A DNA stretch of 64,000 nucleotides from Nymphaea colorata (lineage: Eukaryota; Streptophyta; Magnoliopsida; Nymphaeales; Nymphaeaceae). Every line of letters starts with the position of its first letter. The stretch's first letter is position 1. The notes under the pieces are model-generated. The model was not told the origin of the DNA, ran no database searches, and was given only the letters and a program-made list of their open reading frames with translations. The translations under genes were made by a program, and so were the position numbers. The stretch covers positions 19,356,392 through 19,420,391 of the forward strand of contig NC_045139.1 of the NCBI RefSeq assembly GCF_008831285.2, given 5' to 3'. This document shows, in pieces, positions 36,998 to 50,600 of this stretch.

Positions 36998-38640
36998 GTA
37001 TATGTATGTATGTATGTATGTATGTATATATGTATATATATATCTATATATATATTGGCCATGTTTTTAGGCTTTTTTTTGCGCTTCTCTCTCTCTTTCT
37101 CTCTCTACCCTTTGGAGGAGGAGGTGATTAGCTGTATTCTTTCTGTGAAAGTTCACTAACAACTGAGAAGGATATCTTCTTGGAGTTGAATGAAGAGATG
37201 CTTTTGAAGGGGAGTATTTAGTCCACTAACAATTTCACGACATTGTACTGGTCAATGAGGATGGCAGTGAATGAAGCTCTACGTGAATTTTGTATGATAA
37301 ATAATATGGAAGTAAAATCATTTGCTACTTGAGTTGTTCAAACTTCAAAGCTGTTTGAATTTTGGCTTTCCTATGTGCTTGCAGTCTTCAAGCATTGCAT
37401 ACTTTCAAAGTGTGAACATTTTGTTGGCTGATATGATAGGCAACTCTATCTACGTGATACACTGGTCTTGGCTGAAATTATAGTCGACTTCTTAATTGTG
37501 TTTTACTGTTCATGTTGCTGAACGGCCATTAACAATTGGCTGAAGATGTTTATGTTTTCTAACTGGAATAACCATAATAAAAATGTGTTTAATTTTTCTG
37601 ACTGGATGGATGATCTATCGGTATTAGCCATACTAACCTTTTTATTATGCCATTAGATTGTCTATTTAAAGCTCATCTTCAGAAACTTCCCACATGCCTG
37701 CTCACGTTTTTAGTTTTTTGCAGAATGGAAAGTCTTGCCTCGGGGATATAATCTATCGGTACATAAGTGCCGACCAGTTTTCGCCTGACTGCCTTCTTGA
37801 CTGCTTAGACTTATCTTCTGAGCATCAAACTTTGGAAATTGCCAACAGAATTGAAGCTGCCATACATCTTTGGAGGCGAAAATTCTGCAAGAAAAATATA
37901 CAAATGACAAAGGGCTCGAAGTCCCCATGGGGTGCCAAGGTCAAAGGATTGGTGGGAGATGGGGACAAGACCCATCTTCTTCTGGAACGCGCTGAGACCC
38001 TCTTACGCAGTCTTAAGATACGTTTTCCTGGTTTATCTCAGACCATTCTAGACATGAACAAGATTCAGTATAACAAGGTCCAATATTTATTGTTTTTCTG
38101 AGCTATTTTTTATACTCACATTAATATAAAGTGAAAAAAAGTTTTTAAAGAAATAAATAAACCAAGTGCCTTTTGCTGTTGCAGGATGTTGGTCAGTCTA
38201 TCCTGGAAAGCTACTCAAGGGTTTTAGAATCCTTGGCTTTTAACATCATAGCAAGGATTGATGACTTGCTCTTTGTGGACGATGCTTGCAAGAGCTGTGC
38301 AGCAGATTCTGTGCCTCTTCTGAGCAAGGGGGGTAGAGGTCCTATTCCTATACAGAAAAGGATATCACCTAGTCCTTTCTCAATTCATAACACTCCTTAT
38401 GCATCTCCCTTTGCGACACCAACATTCTGTTTGTCTCCATCCTATGGCAGCCCCAGAAGGTCAGCTGAATCTCCTAATAAACGGTCCCAAAAACAGATGC
38501 AGATTAGAAAACAGAAGCTTGATACACTGTGGAACGGTAAGATAGAGAAACTTGTTTCTGCAGATGTGGAGAAAACGTGGGCTTGCCCTGGGAGTCTGGG
38601 AGTGAGAAAAGATATGGGCACTGCCCCTGAACGTGACTGA
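34428..38640 (+). CDS. ROPGEF: ROP guanine nucleotide exchange factor (PRONE domain)
   Basis: Exons: 34428-34746, 34835-34951, 35199-35353, 35457-35531, 35641-35934, 37724-38077, 38185-38640. The CDS is 1,770 nt, 589 residues; all introns are GT-AG and in phase. ROPGEFs load GTP onto plant ROP/RAC small GTPases at the plasma membrane, usually downstream of receptor-like kinases, in tip growth and hormone signalling. The N-terminal 106 residues are acidic and Ser/Gly-rich, as in the variable N-terminus of the family. The PRONE domain runs from about residue 107 ([20 protein letters not shown]) to about 471, with [62 protein letters not shown] and LFVDDACK blocks. The Ser-rich tail ([14 protein letters not shown]) is conserved in the family and is autoinhibitory or phosphorylated in studied members. 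Which Arabidopsis paralogue it matches cannot be settled without a tree. Confidence 0.94.
35935..37723 (+). other. ROPGEF intron 5 with interrupted TA/TG microsatellite
   Basis: A phase-0 intron of 1,789 nt. A compound TA tract with TGTA interruptions occupies 36919-37054. ORFs across it merely read the repeat as Tyr-Ile runs. Confidence 0.88.
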
Positions 38641-40475
38641 GCATGCATGAACACATCAGGGATCTGATGCACAATCGTAGCTTCTTGTTATCATAAGCAG
38701 TAGTCGCATTATCTGGGTTTGGTAAAATGATTTTCCTCGATAATGTATAGCGGTATAGGGCTCTCTGATTTTGCCTCCCTGCAGTCTTAATTGCATCCTA
38801 CTCCTTGGGTTTTGGAGAGGTTACTACTAATTTCCCACCTGCAAGGATACTGTTTTTACCTGCACGGCTTATCCATGAAATAACGTTGAAACTGATGCTT
38901 GCTGGAATTTCCTCATTCTTTTCTCCTCAGGAGAATGAAGAAGCAGTTAGCTGTTCATAGTTCACTTGTATATAGTATCTATCACACAAGGGATCATTTC
39001 TTTTTGTTACCTAACATGGGAATGCTTTGTCAACGTAGACTTTGCTTTTTGAATATTTTAGAACTAGTTTTGTTCTGCAAATTGCTTTAGATGTTTCTTC
39101 TGATGTTTAATCTGGTTTGGTCAAGAAGATTGAATTCTTCAGAAGGACACAGAGAATTGGACGGTATTGGAGAAACCCTAGATCACTTGATTTCTCGACT
39201 TATTAAGAATAAATGAATATTGGCAGGTCTCCATCAGTCCCTCCATTTTGATATTGAACAAGAGAAAAAGTTTGGCCGCTCTGTTAGTATTTACTACGGA
39301 TCTATGTGTCACGGCAGCATATGCATATCTTGTCTTTTAATTATCAAGCTGAGCTAAATCCAACCAAATTCTGCCAAGAGATGCAGTGCTACCAAGTCTC
39401 TATCTCAATTTGAAGGTGTTGAGTTTGACAGTGTCTTCCTTGGCCTTGAACAACGATGATACATCTCACTCGTTCTAACAATTTTCAGGTGCTAAGTACT
39501 GATAAAACCCTTTTTTTTTCTTCGTTTCTGAAGATTGGAGAGAATGGGGCTTTGGCTTCTTCTATATGGTCCAGTGGCTTTCAAAATAAAAATGTATGAC
39601 TAGTGGTGTTATTTGAAAGGATGAACCATCTAGTTTTTGTAACTAATGAAGAAAACGGAAACCCCAAAGAATATTTCTGCTTTCTGAAACATTGTGATTG
39701 ATTCTAGATTAATTTTCATTCGCCTTCTTTATTGTTGTGGTTGCTATTCGGGTGTCAATGCCTGTAGCTTCCTTTGAGAAATATTTACTTACAAGTTGTA
39801 CATTAAGAACTGATGAATAATACACATGCAGCAGGAGCCTTTTGTCATGATGTTATAAGTACATTAACTTGCATTCAATTCTTCAAGCTACTCTTAAATT
39901 TGATCACTTACATTGCATTAAAGATCGAGAATGTGAGAAATTAATATGAACTAATTTATAAATATAGTTAACGCCGGTGCGCAAGTACGAAACAAAGAAT
40001 AAAATTAATTGAGTTCTGTGTCTGTTCCCCTCCCTTTTAGAAATAAATTTATCCAAAAGGCAACAATTATGAATTGAAAGTTTAAGTTATCCACCTCCCA
40101 GAAAGTACCGCAATTTTCTTTGTATACATTCTTGGTTCTAGTTAATGCATGCAGTATTTATTTATCTTAACAATATTAAATGAGGGGCAACAAAAATCGT
40201 TCCTTGAGGGCCTTGCCTTCGGCCTTAACATTACTAGATTTATAGAGCAATTATTTGTAAATGTTGCCAGGTTTTGAAGTGTAAAAGCAAGTACTTGCAT
40301 ACATATATATGTGTCAAAAAAAAAATTAATTATTAAACTGAAAAAGATTTGCTTGGCAGGAGCAACCTGCGAATGTTACCAAGTTACTAGGCATGAAACT
40401 TGTTGAATTGGGTAGTTGCTGCTATATACATTTGGAAAATAAGTTCCTTTCACCACTCCATAATACGATATAAAC

Positions 40476-40522
<47 letters not shown>

Positions 40523-40883
40523 CAGTCTATCGTTTGAAATCTAACGAATGAGATCACAAGAGCAAAAGCATGCATTTGAGTTCATAATTCATCACATTGA
40601 TGATGGACAATAATGTATGCTTTCTAATACTATACTTAATTCCGCAAAACTAATAGATTGTTAAGGTGTAAACTGACATTATTTACGTTATTAAACAAAA
40701 TAAATGTTCTTGGGCATAGTAGCCAGGCTTGCGTCTACGATTATCTTATTTGATGTCATTCTTTTGTTGAATGCGTGCATGAATAAGTTGAGGAGGGTAC
40801 AGAGTCGGAGAAACCTTTTTCCTTGGGCCACTAAAATGCAGGGAAGCGGGCTGTTCGTAAGGAAAGATGAAAAAGAATGGCGA
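38641..40883. other. Intergenic, ROPGEF 3' region to tRNA
   Basis: The first few hundred bases are probably ROPGEF 3' UTR. The rest is AT-rich and unique-looking except for a TA tract at 40478-40518. No gene seen. Confidence 0.5.
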
Positions 40884-40956
40884 CGCCGTCTGTGGGAATC
40901 GAACCCACGACCACGTGGTTAAAAGCCACGCGCTCTACCGGCTGAGCTAAGACGGC
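40884..40956 (-). tRNA. tRNA-Lys (anticodon UUU)
   Basis: The minus strand gives a 73-nt intronless cloverleaf starting GCCGTCTTAGCTCAGCCGGT. The acceptor stem GCCGTCT pairs with AGACGGC, with discriminator G. The anticodon arm GTGGC-TTTTAAC-CAC reads UUU, decoding AAA/AAG lysine. The B box is GGTTCGATTCC. An RNA polymerase III T-run terminator lies just downstream (minus strand, 40870-40874). The CCA end is not encoded, as expected for a nuclear gene. Stems appear intact, so the gene should be functional. Confidence 0.96.
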
Positions 40957-43782
40957 TACGATGCACGATTGTTTACTTACAAATTTCTCAACTAGTTTTT
41001 TCCGACAACCCAGATCAACATACGTGAACGAGACAAATAGAAAGAGTCACTTTCATTTAAGTGGAAAAGAAAAATGGCTACCCCACCATCTTGCCTTGGA
41101 CCAGCGACCACTAAGGTCCCCCATCATGTTAAATGACACCACTATAAAGATGGGAGAACAGTCAAATGCTTTTTGAGTTTTCCTTTAGCTTTTTTTTTCC
41201 ATTGGTTCTTTTGTTGAGGTTGTATTTATTTTGCTGTGGATTTGAGACCGCAGGTGATCTGCCATTTATTAAAATCCCCCCATCCTCTAATCCGACCTTA
41301 AATTCATGGTTTTTAACATGTACCATGAATTTCAAATTCATCATATCTCTCAAACACACACCTTTTTATGTAGCCTCATATCCGAGATGAGAGACTATCA
41401 ACCACAACATCATCGGAATATGGTTCTAGCAACAAGGTTGTGTTCTTCTTTCTTCTTTTATTTTTAAATTGTACTTTTTTTTTTTTGGATTTACTTGTAA
41501 AAAAATGCTCTTGACAGAGGGACTTTGGTGATTGTTGGGGCTTTTAAAAAAGTCTAAGACCATTTTCCTACTTTGCTTTAGAGCCCTCTCATGTGTAGGC
41601 ATATTTGCTACTTAAACAACAACTAACTACTACTGACCGCCTACCAACTCCTGTCTTAAGCAGATAATTAAAGACTAATACTCTAAACTATAAGAGATAG
41701 CAAATCTAGGCATTCACTGTATCATTTGAAAGAATCTTCAGCTGCAACTGAAGGTGGATTTTTTTTTTTTGGTTAAGTATTTCTTTCTCCTCCTATCTTA
41801 TGGACAACGCCCATTTGGATGCTTAGGAAAACATGAAGCGAACAAGAGGCTTTCGCCTTCAAATGTTTTATGATCTCACCAGAATTTAAAAGTTTCAAAG
41901 ACGCACCAAAGTGTACGGCGACAAAATAGTTTTTTTACATTATATATTAAAATGCCCTTTTATAATCATGGTGTGGCTCAAGCACTAGGGAAGCAAGAAA
42001 TTTTGATTGGAGGGGCACTAATTAAATAACTTCAATCCTTTGAAAAGCACTAATACATACAAAAAAACAGATATTTTAAAATAATAGTATAAAACTAAAC
42101 ATATTTTGTGAGGCTGGTACCTTGTGGGCCGGCCATTGGTCTCAAGGGAGGGTAGGACTTGTCCACAAAGTTCTGACCATAAAATCAACTCTACAATTCA
42201 AACCCTGGAACTCAGCCTTAAATAAGGGCCTGATAAATAAGAGAAATCTCTATAGGGGTTCGTTTGCTAAATGGAATAATTTATGAGTGTTTGAATAGAT
42301 TTATGAAACACTCACAAAATATTTCAACTCCAACTATCAAACAACCCCCCAGAACGGCTATTTATTGATCGATACAATTTTTTTTAGATTTCATGAGTTG
42401 CCAAAATATAATATCATCTACACATCTATAAGTGGGTTTCTATGTTTTAAAACATTTGAGGTCGAATCTTGGTGCTTAGATCTTTGAAACACAAGTTTAA
42501 TTATCGACTTTTAAAGTGTAACTGCACAATGAACGTGATTCGCCCGAACACCACAGCAGCAGTAGCTGCAATTAATACGACAACCAAACCCATTAACATT
42601 AAACAAATGGGTTCGTTCATCAGATGATTGATTGCAATGTGTATGGAATCTTAGAAGACAGCCCACATCATAATGAAGGCATATATATCTTATACTTCAC
42701 ATGGTGGGAATCATTATAAGGGTCCCCAACTATCAATGTACACTCAGTTAATTTCAATTAATAGTTTAAAGAAACCATTGAATTTGAAGGTACCCATGTT
42801 GGTTAAAGGTTAGGAAGAGATTTTAATATCGGTGGTTGCAGGCCATGAAGAGAGAATTTATGGGATAAAGCTCGGGTGGGGATGGGGGCCAGTGTGGGAG
42901 GACATTATTAGAAGCACCTACAGCTGCTTGAGTTCCAAGAGTAATTGTTGAATCATTACTGCCTTATTTTATTTCATCTGCTTTCAAGTTTTTCCATCAT
43001 ATCATGATTCATAACTCATAATTTTTAGTTCCAAAAGCAACCCATTTTCTGAAAATAGTTGCTTATTTCAATGCTCTTGCCTCTTCATTGATGATAAGAA
43101 CAGTGCTGCTAAAGCCGGTTTCCTGCATTTTATTGAGTACCATTGTCAGATTTAGAGGTGTTTCCCAGATCTCCAAACTCCCACCAATTATGCCAAAACA
43201 TTGGCACTTATAGTGACCAAGTAAAACTGTGAAATTAATAGTTTATATTGTATTCAGTACAAGGCTTTGCATTGGTTAAAAGCAAAGAGTCTAGTACTTC
43301 AACAGTACCCAAGATTTCCATTTTTATAATTTATGCATATGAACTGAAAGCAACAGTACATAAGTTTTGAGATCTGAGTAGTTGTATCATAAATGTGGAA
43401 AGAAATCTGGCTCTCCGTTTGTTATATGAATTTAGATGATATATATCAGAACCATTTGCAGTATCATGAAAATGGTAGTTTTAGTTTTGTCCGGCATACC
43501 CATCAGCGACTTCTGTCTCAGCTCCCAAGGGAGAGGGGCCGGCCTTGGGACTAGGTGAAGTATCTGCGTCTATGAACTTCACAACACATGGGCAACTCCA
43601 TTATCCCCGCGGGGGTCGTGTTCATTGTTTTCCTTTCATACTGAAATGGATCGCAGTAAGGAACAATTTTTCCTATTGATCTTCGATTATTTTACTTTCA
43701 TCGAACAATGGCAGTACCGGATGTTCGGCGGTGGGCATTTATATATATATAAATGTTTTAGAAATCCAAAGTTGCAGGATGC

Positions 43783-44306
43783 ATGAAAAAATTTATGAAA
43801 CAAAAAATTTATGAAACAAAAGTTAAAAGTAAAGAAATATTAGCAGAAAATACATGGTTAACTATGAGTAGGAGGGCATCCGGGACGGGGTTGGCGTCAT
43901 GGTTGGGGCAGGAACTTAGTAGGTGGTCGGTTCTCATTTTGAGAACATATGCCGTCAATTCGATATGCTATGCTGCAAAAAGGAACACCTTATACAAGTT
44001 GAAACGGCAGCATACCAAAGCACGAAAAAATAAACCTTTGAAGGATGGAAAAAAGAGGCTTCAACTTGGGTGGTGGGATTTCCTCTTCTCATCCAAAACT
44101 ATGAGTATGAGCACTTTAATCTGTATGAAACTATAGTTACACATCGACGTGATCATATAGAAAAGCTAGAAAGTGAGCACCAAGAGACTAAAAAGGCTAT
44201 ATCAGAGACACGTTGGGACTGGTTTTCCATTCAAGAAGGAACAGAGGAAGAAGTAGAAAGTGACCTCTTTACCGAGTTGCTCCATGCCACATATATTTCT
44301 TGGTAA
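43783..44306 (+). pseudogene. Possible decayed coding region in two frames
   Basis: A 117-codon ORF (43783-44136) with a basic stretch LKRQHTKARKNKPLKDGKKR overlaps a 78-codon ORF in another frame (44070-44306) that reads RRDHIEKLESEHQETKKAIS and is acidic and helix-prone afterwards. Together they could be one gene broken by a frameshift. I recognise no family, and both could be chance ORFs. Confidence 0.18.
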
Positions 44307-45058
44307 ACCAACCATGGCCAATATATTCATACGATAGCATAACGCCGTTGATCGTACCAAAAAATATGTGTGTGTGTGTTTGCATGCATATGTCATGCGT
44401 ACGTGCATGTCTTTTGGTGGTCTTTCTTTTTCTCCTGTCAAAGTTAACATGTGATGTTTCATAGTTTAACGTGCAGTAGCTGAAACGATTTTATAATGTT
44501 CAGATAGTTTATGCTGAGATCGTATACATAACTGTCTATAAATTAAACAATTAGTTTAAAACTGGACGAGTTCAGAAGAAAGTTTTGCATCTAAAAAACG
44601 ATTAGGTTAGAAGCATGTTCGGATTGAACGATGGGTAAAAGGAAAAAGATGGAAAATGGAAAAGCAGGAGATTATTTTTACAGACGGTGATGGAGTTAGA
44701 TTGATGTTATTTACGGGTACTAAGGGGAATTAGGGCCGATTGTCCGATTGCTCCAGGAGAAAATTTGGCTCTTTTCTATACGGAGATATTCGTCACTAGC
44801 GGACGCAATACTTGGTATGTACCCATTACGGAGACAGCATGTTGACAGTTGGCCCATAAAAATGACTTACAGGAATCGACTGCTTAAAAAGAAGGGAAAT
44901 ATCATGAAGTCCAGGTTTTTCCTGTTAATTCTGGATATGCTCTTACTTTTTTCTGGGTTTTCTGGATTCGAGCTTCTGTTTTCTTTCTTTTGGGCAGTCG
45001 AAGCAGCAACCATAGACCTCTTTTGATTATTGGCAGACGGTTAGGCTCTTTGGATTTA

Positions 45059-45206
45059 GACGAAAATTTTCAATTGAATCTAGATGCTTTTACTAATTTT
45101 AGATCTGCAGTTGTACTAAATCTACTTGGGCTTTAGGTGAAAATTTCAACTGAATGTAGATATTGTTACTAAGTTTAGATCTGCAGCTGTACGAAATCCA
45201 CTGTTT
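45059..45206. repeat. Tandem duplication, period 77 bp
   Basis: Two diverged copies containing GAAAATTT(T)CAATTGAAT and TTTAGATCTGCAG, at 45062 and 45139. Confidence 0.8.
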
Positions 45207-47479
45207 GCTTCTGTGGATTTGATATAATGGAGATCTGAGATCAACATCAGGTTTTAGATCGGAGACTGTCAAGTATAGCGTAACTTATAATTGGATTTGA
45301 ATGCAAAATACAACAACGGATGAGATTTTAGCTTAAAATGGTTTTTGGCGGTCAATAAGTGGGTTGTCTTAAAGCCTTCACAGTGTGGAAATTAAGAGGT
45401 TTAGCATTGGGACATTGGAGGCAATCAAACAGCCCAGTAACAAAGCGGAAGCAATGAGACATGTAGGGGCAAAGCTAGAAATTTTTTGCTAAGAAATACT
45501 AGCAATATATTTTAAATTTTTGATGGGTATCAACAAAAAAAAAAAAAAAAGTTATCCTAAGGTATCAATATAAAAATAAGTATTTTTTATCGCTTTTGTG
45601 CACACACCTGTTTCGGCCCCTTGGTAGGTAAAGAAGCTAAAAGACAAAGGATACATTGCAGGAAACCACTTCAAATCAAAACATGTTTAGGTTTAAATGT
45701 ATTACATTCAATCACGTTGATTACATAAGTTTTGAGAGAAAAGTGTTGCGTGGACAGCATGTTTGATTCTCATGAATGTTATTCCTTTGAACTATAAATA
45801 ATGGTATGTATACCAAATCAGACTTGGACCCTGAAGGTGAGGGAAGAAGAAGGGAGAGTGGTTTCGCCTCTCAATTCCTGCCATCAATTAATTAAGAAAG
45901 AGTCAGAAAACTAAACTTAAAGTGTGTTTGGTTGGGCCGTTAAAAATCGATTCTGTCTTGCTAAAACTTTAAAAAAGTAACCGATAAATACACAACTAGT
46001 ACGTCCTTGTAAGGCAGGTCCAGCACATTCAAGAAACTCCGTATATTCGCTCTCTATCGGAAATTTAAAAGAAAAAAAAAAGGCATGCAAGGCTCGTTAA
46101 ACCTAATCATCAAGTCAAACTCGCCAGTGCCTGCAGACTTGTGAACCCAGATGCCCTATCACACCTTAACTAGAACCCAAGAAGTATTTCTTTTGTTGGT
46201 CTTCAGATCAGAAAGATAGTTTGAGAATCTAACAGATAAAGTTTCAGAGAAATCAGAACAGGAATTTTAATTAGTTCGAGTAAGGAATCCGATGGATCAG
46301 TAAATTCGAGAATTATGAAGCGCATTATTGGGATCAAGGCCAAGCTTCGGGTTCATAAATGTAATATTCCGTAAAAAGCAAAGCTCTGGAAAGCAATATT
46401 GAAGAATAACTCATAATAGCTTATGCGCAGTACCAAATTTCATAAGCACACATCACCACTGCATTAAATGGTGGAACTCAGATGGTCCCCGGACTGGCTG
46501 TCCTGGGGAACTAGTTTTAGGAAAATGGTAATAAAGAAGGCGGGGACTGAGGGTTGGAACTTGGAAGAAAGAGCCTTTTGGGGAAGGGGCTGCATCAAGT
46601 GCAGTGTGGAAAGGGCAGAAGGGGAGGTGGCCATGCATCTGTGATCCATCCCTTAACGTCATAAGAGTGTAACGAGGGTTTCTTTTTCTTTGTTTTCTGG
46701 CATTTAATGGCGGTTGGTAGAGTAGATCTTCGGGAATAAATTAGAACTAAGGTCTTCTACCTCTCTCTCTGTGTCTCTGTGGCATGGTTTATCAGTGGCG
46801 ATCTTATTCTCTTCCATTAAGTGGAGTTTTCTTATTCAATATTCAGTAGAGTTTATTCCAAACTACAAACATTACACGAGAGAGAGAGAGAGAGAGAGAG
46901 AAAGTATACTGTTTTTGCTAGGTTATATTGACATCTAAATTCCTCCATTTTGATGGTACAGCAGAATATGAGAGAGAGAGAAGAGAGATGACCAGTGTTT
47001 GGCTATTCGCATGTGAGGTTTTACTTTTATTTTCACCTGCACATAGAGAGAGGGAGGGGGAGAGGTGGGGGGTAAGATTAAGAACTGGTAGGACTTAAAG
47101 GGCAGGAACAAGATTTGATAATGCAGCAAGATCGAGGGTTTTGTAGAGGCCGAGATGAATTAATACTGCAGAGAGAACAATCCCACCCCCCCTGTCCTCG
47201 CCCTTTTCCATCCGTTCTCTCCCTTCAGTCTTTCCCCTCCCATTTACTCCTCGGCTGCTGCTACCTGCTTCCTTTTGCTTATTATAGTCTCCCAAACCCG
47301 CCCCCCTCTTTCTCTCTCTCCATACAACCAGAACTACTGCATGCGTGCAGCCAACTTAAATTCCCCTTTGAATCTGTCTCCATCCCGCCCCTTGCTGCCT
47401 CTCATGACTTCAAATGATCTACCATGCCCTTACCAACAAGAGAGAAAGCATGATTCTCGATTACCATGCATCTTTTTTG

Positions 47480-47669
47480 CATGGGTTTAACGAAGGGTTT
47501 CTTACTGAGATTGTTGGCATTCTGTCCACCTCCACATGGCCTTACAACTTCGTCTCTGATCTGTTCTTTTGAAAAGAAGAGAGAAAAACGAGAAGCCATT
47601 GTTGGTGAGCCAATGGAGGTGGGCAACCTGCCAAATGAGCTCTCTCAGAAACCCTTTGTAAAACCCATG
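47480..47669 (+). ncRNA. MIR394: MIR394 precursor hairpin
   Basis: The mature miR394 sequence TTGGCATTCTGTCCACCTCC is present exactly at 47514-47533 on the 5' arm. The opposite arm at 47615-47636 (GGAGGTGGGCAACCTGCCAA...) pairs with it, leaving a three-base internal loop opposite mature positions 7-9 and one G-U wobble at position 12. The stem extends far beyond the duplex: CATGGGTTT and GAAGGGTTTC at 47480-47502 pair with GAAACCCTTTG and AAACCCATG at 47648-47669. In studied plants miR394 guides AGO1 to the mRNA of the F-box protein LCR and controls shoot-meristem stem-cell competence and leaf shape. Short ORFs around it (47115-47417, 47466-47672, 47986-48309) are not protein-like and are treated as parts of the primary transcript or flanks. 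Confidence 0.96.
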
Positions 47670-50600
47670 TGATCGTTTTCCTGGCGTGGAAGGGTGAAGC
47701 CTGATCTATCCTTCCTGCAGTCCCTCTCTGCCTTCAGATCTTTTCACGGTAGGCCTGAAAGGCAAAGGAAAGAAGAAAAAGGAGCACTGGTCTTAGGGTT
47801 TATCACATTACTTCTTATCAGAAATGAATGAGCTAGTTCCTTTTTCTTGGTTTCTCTGTTTTTGTACATATTTTGTTTCTAATGACCTTGGTCACTTTCA
47901 GGCAAAAGATGAGGGAATATGTAAAGCTGCAGACAAAAATGATGAAGGGTTTGCAAGGTGACTCGGAAGCGCTGAGCATCTCACGTTGATGAGATGGGGA
48001 GGTGATATTTTTTGTAATGATGCAGTTTTCAGAAAACCAACGTTGTTCTCGGTGCGTTTTTTTCCTTTTGCTTTCCTCCTTTTAGAGGCTTATGGATCAA
48101 AAACTGAAAAAATGAACCTAGGGTTTCTAGGTATGAACTCACCGTATCTGCTGCTGTTGTTCATTTCCTCTTCCTCTTTCGGATTTGTACATGCCTTCTA
48201 CTATGCATCGGTTGTTCTATGTGTATATGTGTGCTGCAATCTGTGTCTCTGCGGCGGTTTGCTCGACGGCGATGATGATGATGATGGGTATGCTCCTGCT
48301 GAAAGATAAGGTCTAGGAGATATAGCTGGGAGATAACCCTACAAATAAATTAATGATGGTGCTGAAATTTTGAAATCTTCTTTGTTGTTGGGAACAATGG
48401 TCGTGGTAAAGTGTGTCCGCCGATGATCATGAGCATGACCCAGGTGGATTTCCAGCTATGACTGTTATTTTATTGGTCTAAACTCTGATAGCCATTAAAG
48501 CTTGCAAAAGTTCGAGCATGAGCAGCCAGTCCGGTGCTTCTTTACAGTAATGATTTTTTATCTACTACTTCATATTACATAAAATACCGTTCTGCAAATT
48601 GTTGTCTGATGGGAAGGGAGATCGATGGTACTTCTAAATTTTACTGCGAAGAGAAGAGATGCAAATTGTTGTTTGATGGGAAGGAAGATCGATGATGGTA
48701 CTTCTAAATTTCACTGCAAAGAGAAGAGATGCGAGCTTTTTACTGCATGTACTGCTAAATGCCAAAGCTTACAACATTCCTCCGGTGAAAAATAGTTGGA
48801 CAGGAAGATGTAGTCCATGTGGGAAAGATTCACCCATTGACCTCGAGCATCACTTTGTTGTTATGATTCTTGTTGCTTTATTCGAGTCGTTTTGTTCTTG
48901 AACCCAGAGTGGCACAGTTTCAACAGAGATGTAAATCAACAAAAACCGTTCTCTCTCTCTCTCTCTATCTCTCTGCATATATACATCTCTCTTACAGATG
49001 GATTGCTGGTTGAGGGACGTAGTCAACAGTGACTACCATTAATAAACAATAACTCTCTCGGCTTGAGGACGAAGCGTGAACTTAGGCCAACTCTCGTTGT
49101 TTCTGTGACTGGAAAGTGGAAGGAAGGGGAAAAGGTGGGGGAGGGAAGAGGGGAAAAGGCCGTATTTGACTTTGACATGACCAGCAGCATGTGTGCCTTC
49201 CTACCTTTACAGATACGTCTGCTCTCTGTAATCATTTACCTTCTCGCTTCCCCAAGCAAACCAAATCATGCTCATGTTTTAATTCCCATCCCCCCCTCCC
49301 AACGGCCATTATTAAAAAGTTAAGGTTCCAAATCCTCTCCCGGATCATCATAAATTACGGTGGTACAATTTTTCAAACTTCAACTTTTCAATTTCTTTCT
49401 CGATTTACTTCTGAATGACAAGCTCGTGCTGCCTTGTTGGTATTGACCAATTCATACCTACCCGTCTTCACTGCCCGTGAGTTGTTTTTCTTGGTACTGC
49501 AAAATGCACAACCATCGTTCATTTTTCTGTCTGACTCGATGTATGTTTACAATAAATGTGTTGATATGCTAATGTTGTCGACTTGAATCTTATAGTCGAA
49601 TGACCGTCCTAAATGTTTGGCCTCTGGATTATAAAATGAACACAGCTGAAGAAGATGCCACGATATGGTATCACCACGTTTGTCTTCATGTAGGTTACGT
49701 AGGTGTATCTATTGAGTATTTGAGATAACAACATAAGAAGGAGATAATGGCAGATGTAGAGATAATGCTAAATGCTACGAGTAAGAGAAGAAAAACAGTG
49801 ATGTTTTTTTTGCTGTTTAAAGAAATATATTAGTCATAATGATATGTAGGTAAGGATTGATTGATAAATTTTGTTTTGAATGTTTTTTTTTTGTTTTTTT
49901 TGTCCATGCAAAAGTTTTTTTTTGCATTAATCATGGACATTTTTTGTTACGATTAAAATGACACACAAAAAATAATACACGGCACGGCGTATATAACCAG
50001 CTTCTTTTGTTAAAATGGTAATTAGTATTGTCTTAAGGCCATGTTTTAAATTAAAAAACTAATTGGTAGATATGGCAGTTGCAATATTTTATATGACTAG
50101 CTTTTTTGGGTGAGTAGGGTGACTTGTTGATCATTTCATTAAATTTTTGTCTCGTTAGGGTATTGGGTCTGTATTTGGTGTTGTGTTTTGTTTTGCTTGT
50201 GCTAGGGTTTGCTTTTGGTGGCTTTGAGTGCCGCTTTTACTGTGTTTTAATTTGCATATTGGTGATCTTTTGTGATATAAGAAGTTGATGTCCTTTACAT
50301 TCAAAATGAAAATCATGACTGACTTTTCAATTCTTGTTCACTTGGATTGGGTAATACAACAATAAGGGCTTCAAAAGCTTATACTTTTTAATTGGGGATA
50401 TCATAGCTCGATTGTCCAGTTCAGTATATTGTAAAGCTTGAAAATTGCATCGACTTTTACGTTACCCAAAAAGCGCTTCACATATGGATCGCAGCAAATT
50501 TGAAAGTTGAGTATTATTATATAAACCGTATCGGCAGTAAATGTAAGGCAAGATTTAGAGTGCAACCTAAATCAATCAAAACTATAAATGTTAACTATAG

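Larger units (their letters stand above)
40957..47479. other. Intergenic between tRNA-Lys and MIR394
   Basis: No confident gene. It includes a weak two-frame ORF region at 43783-44306, a 77-bp tandem duplication (45059-45206) and a decayed CAGGGGCGGAGC-family MITE near 45471-45622. The last 400 bp, with C/T-rich stretches and GAGA tracts (46879-46900, 46971-46990), is likely MIR394 promoter. A TTATTATAG at about 47278 could be its TATA box, but this is weak. Confidence 0.5.
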
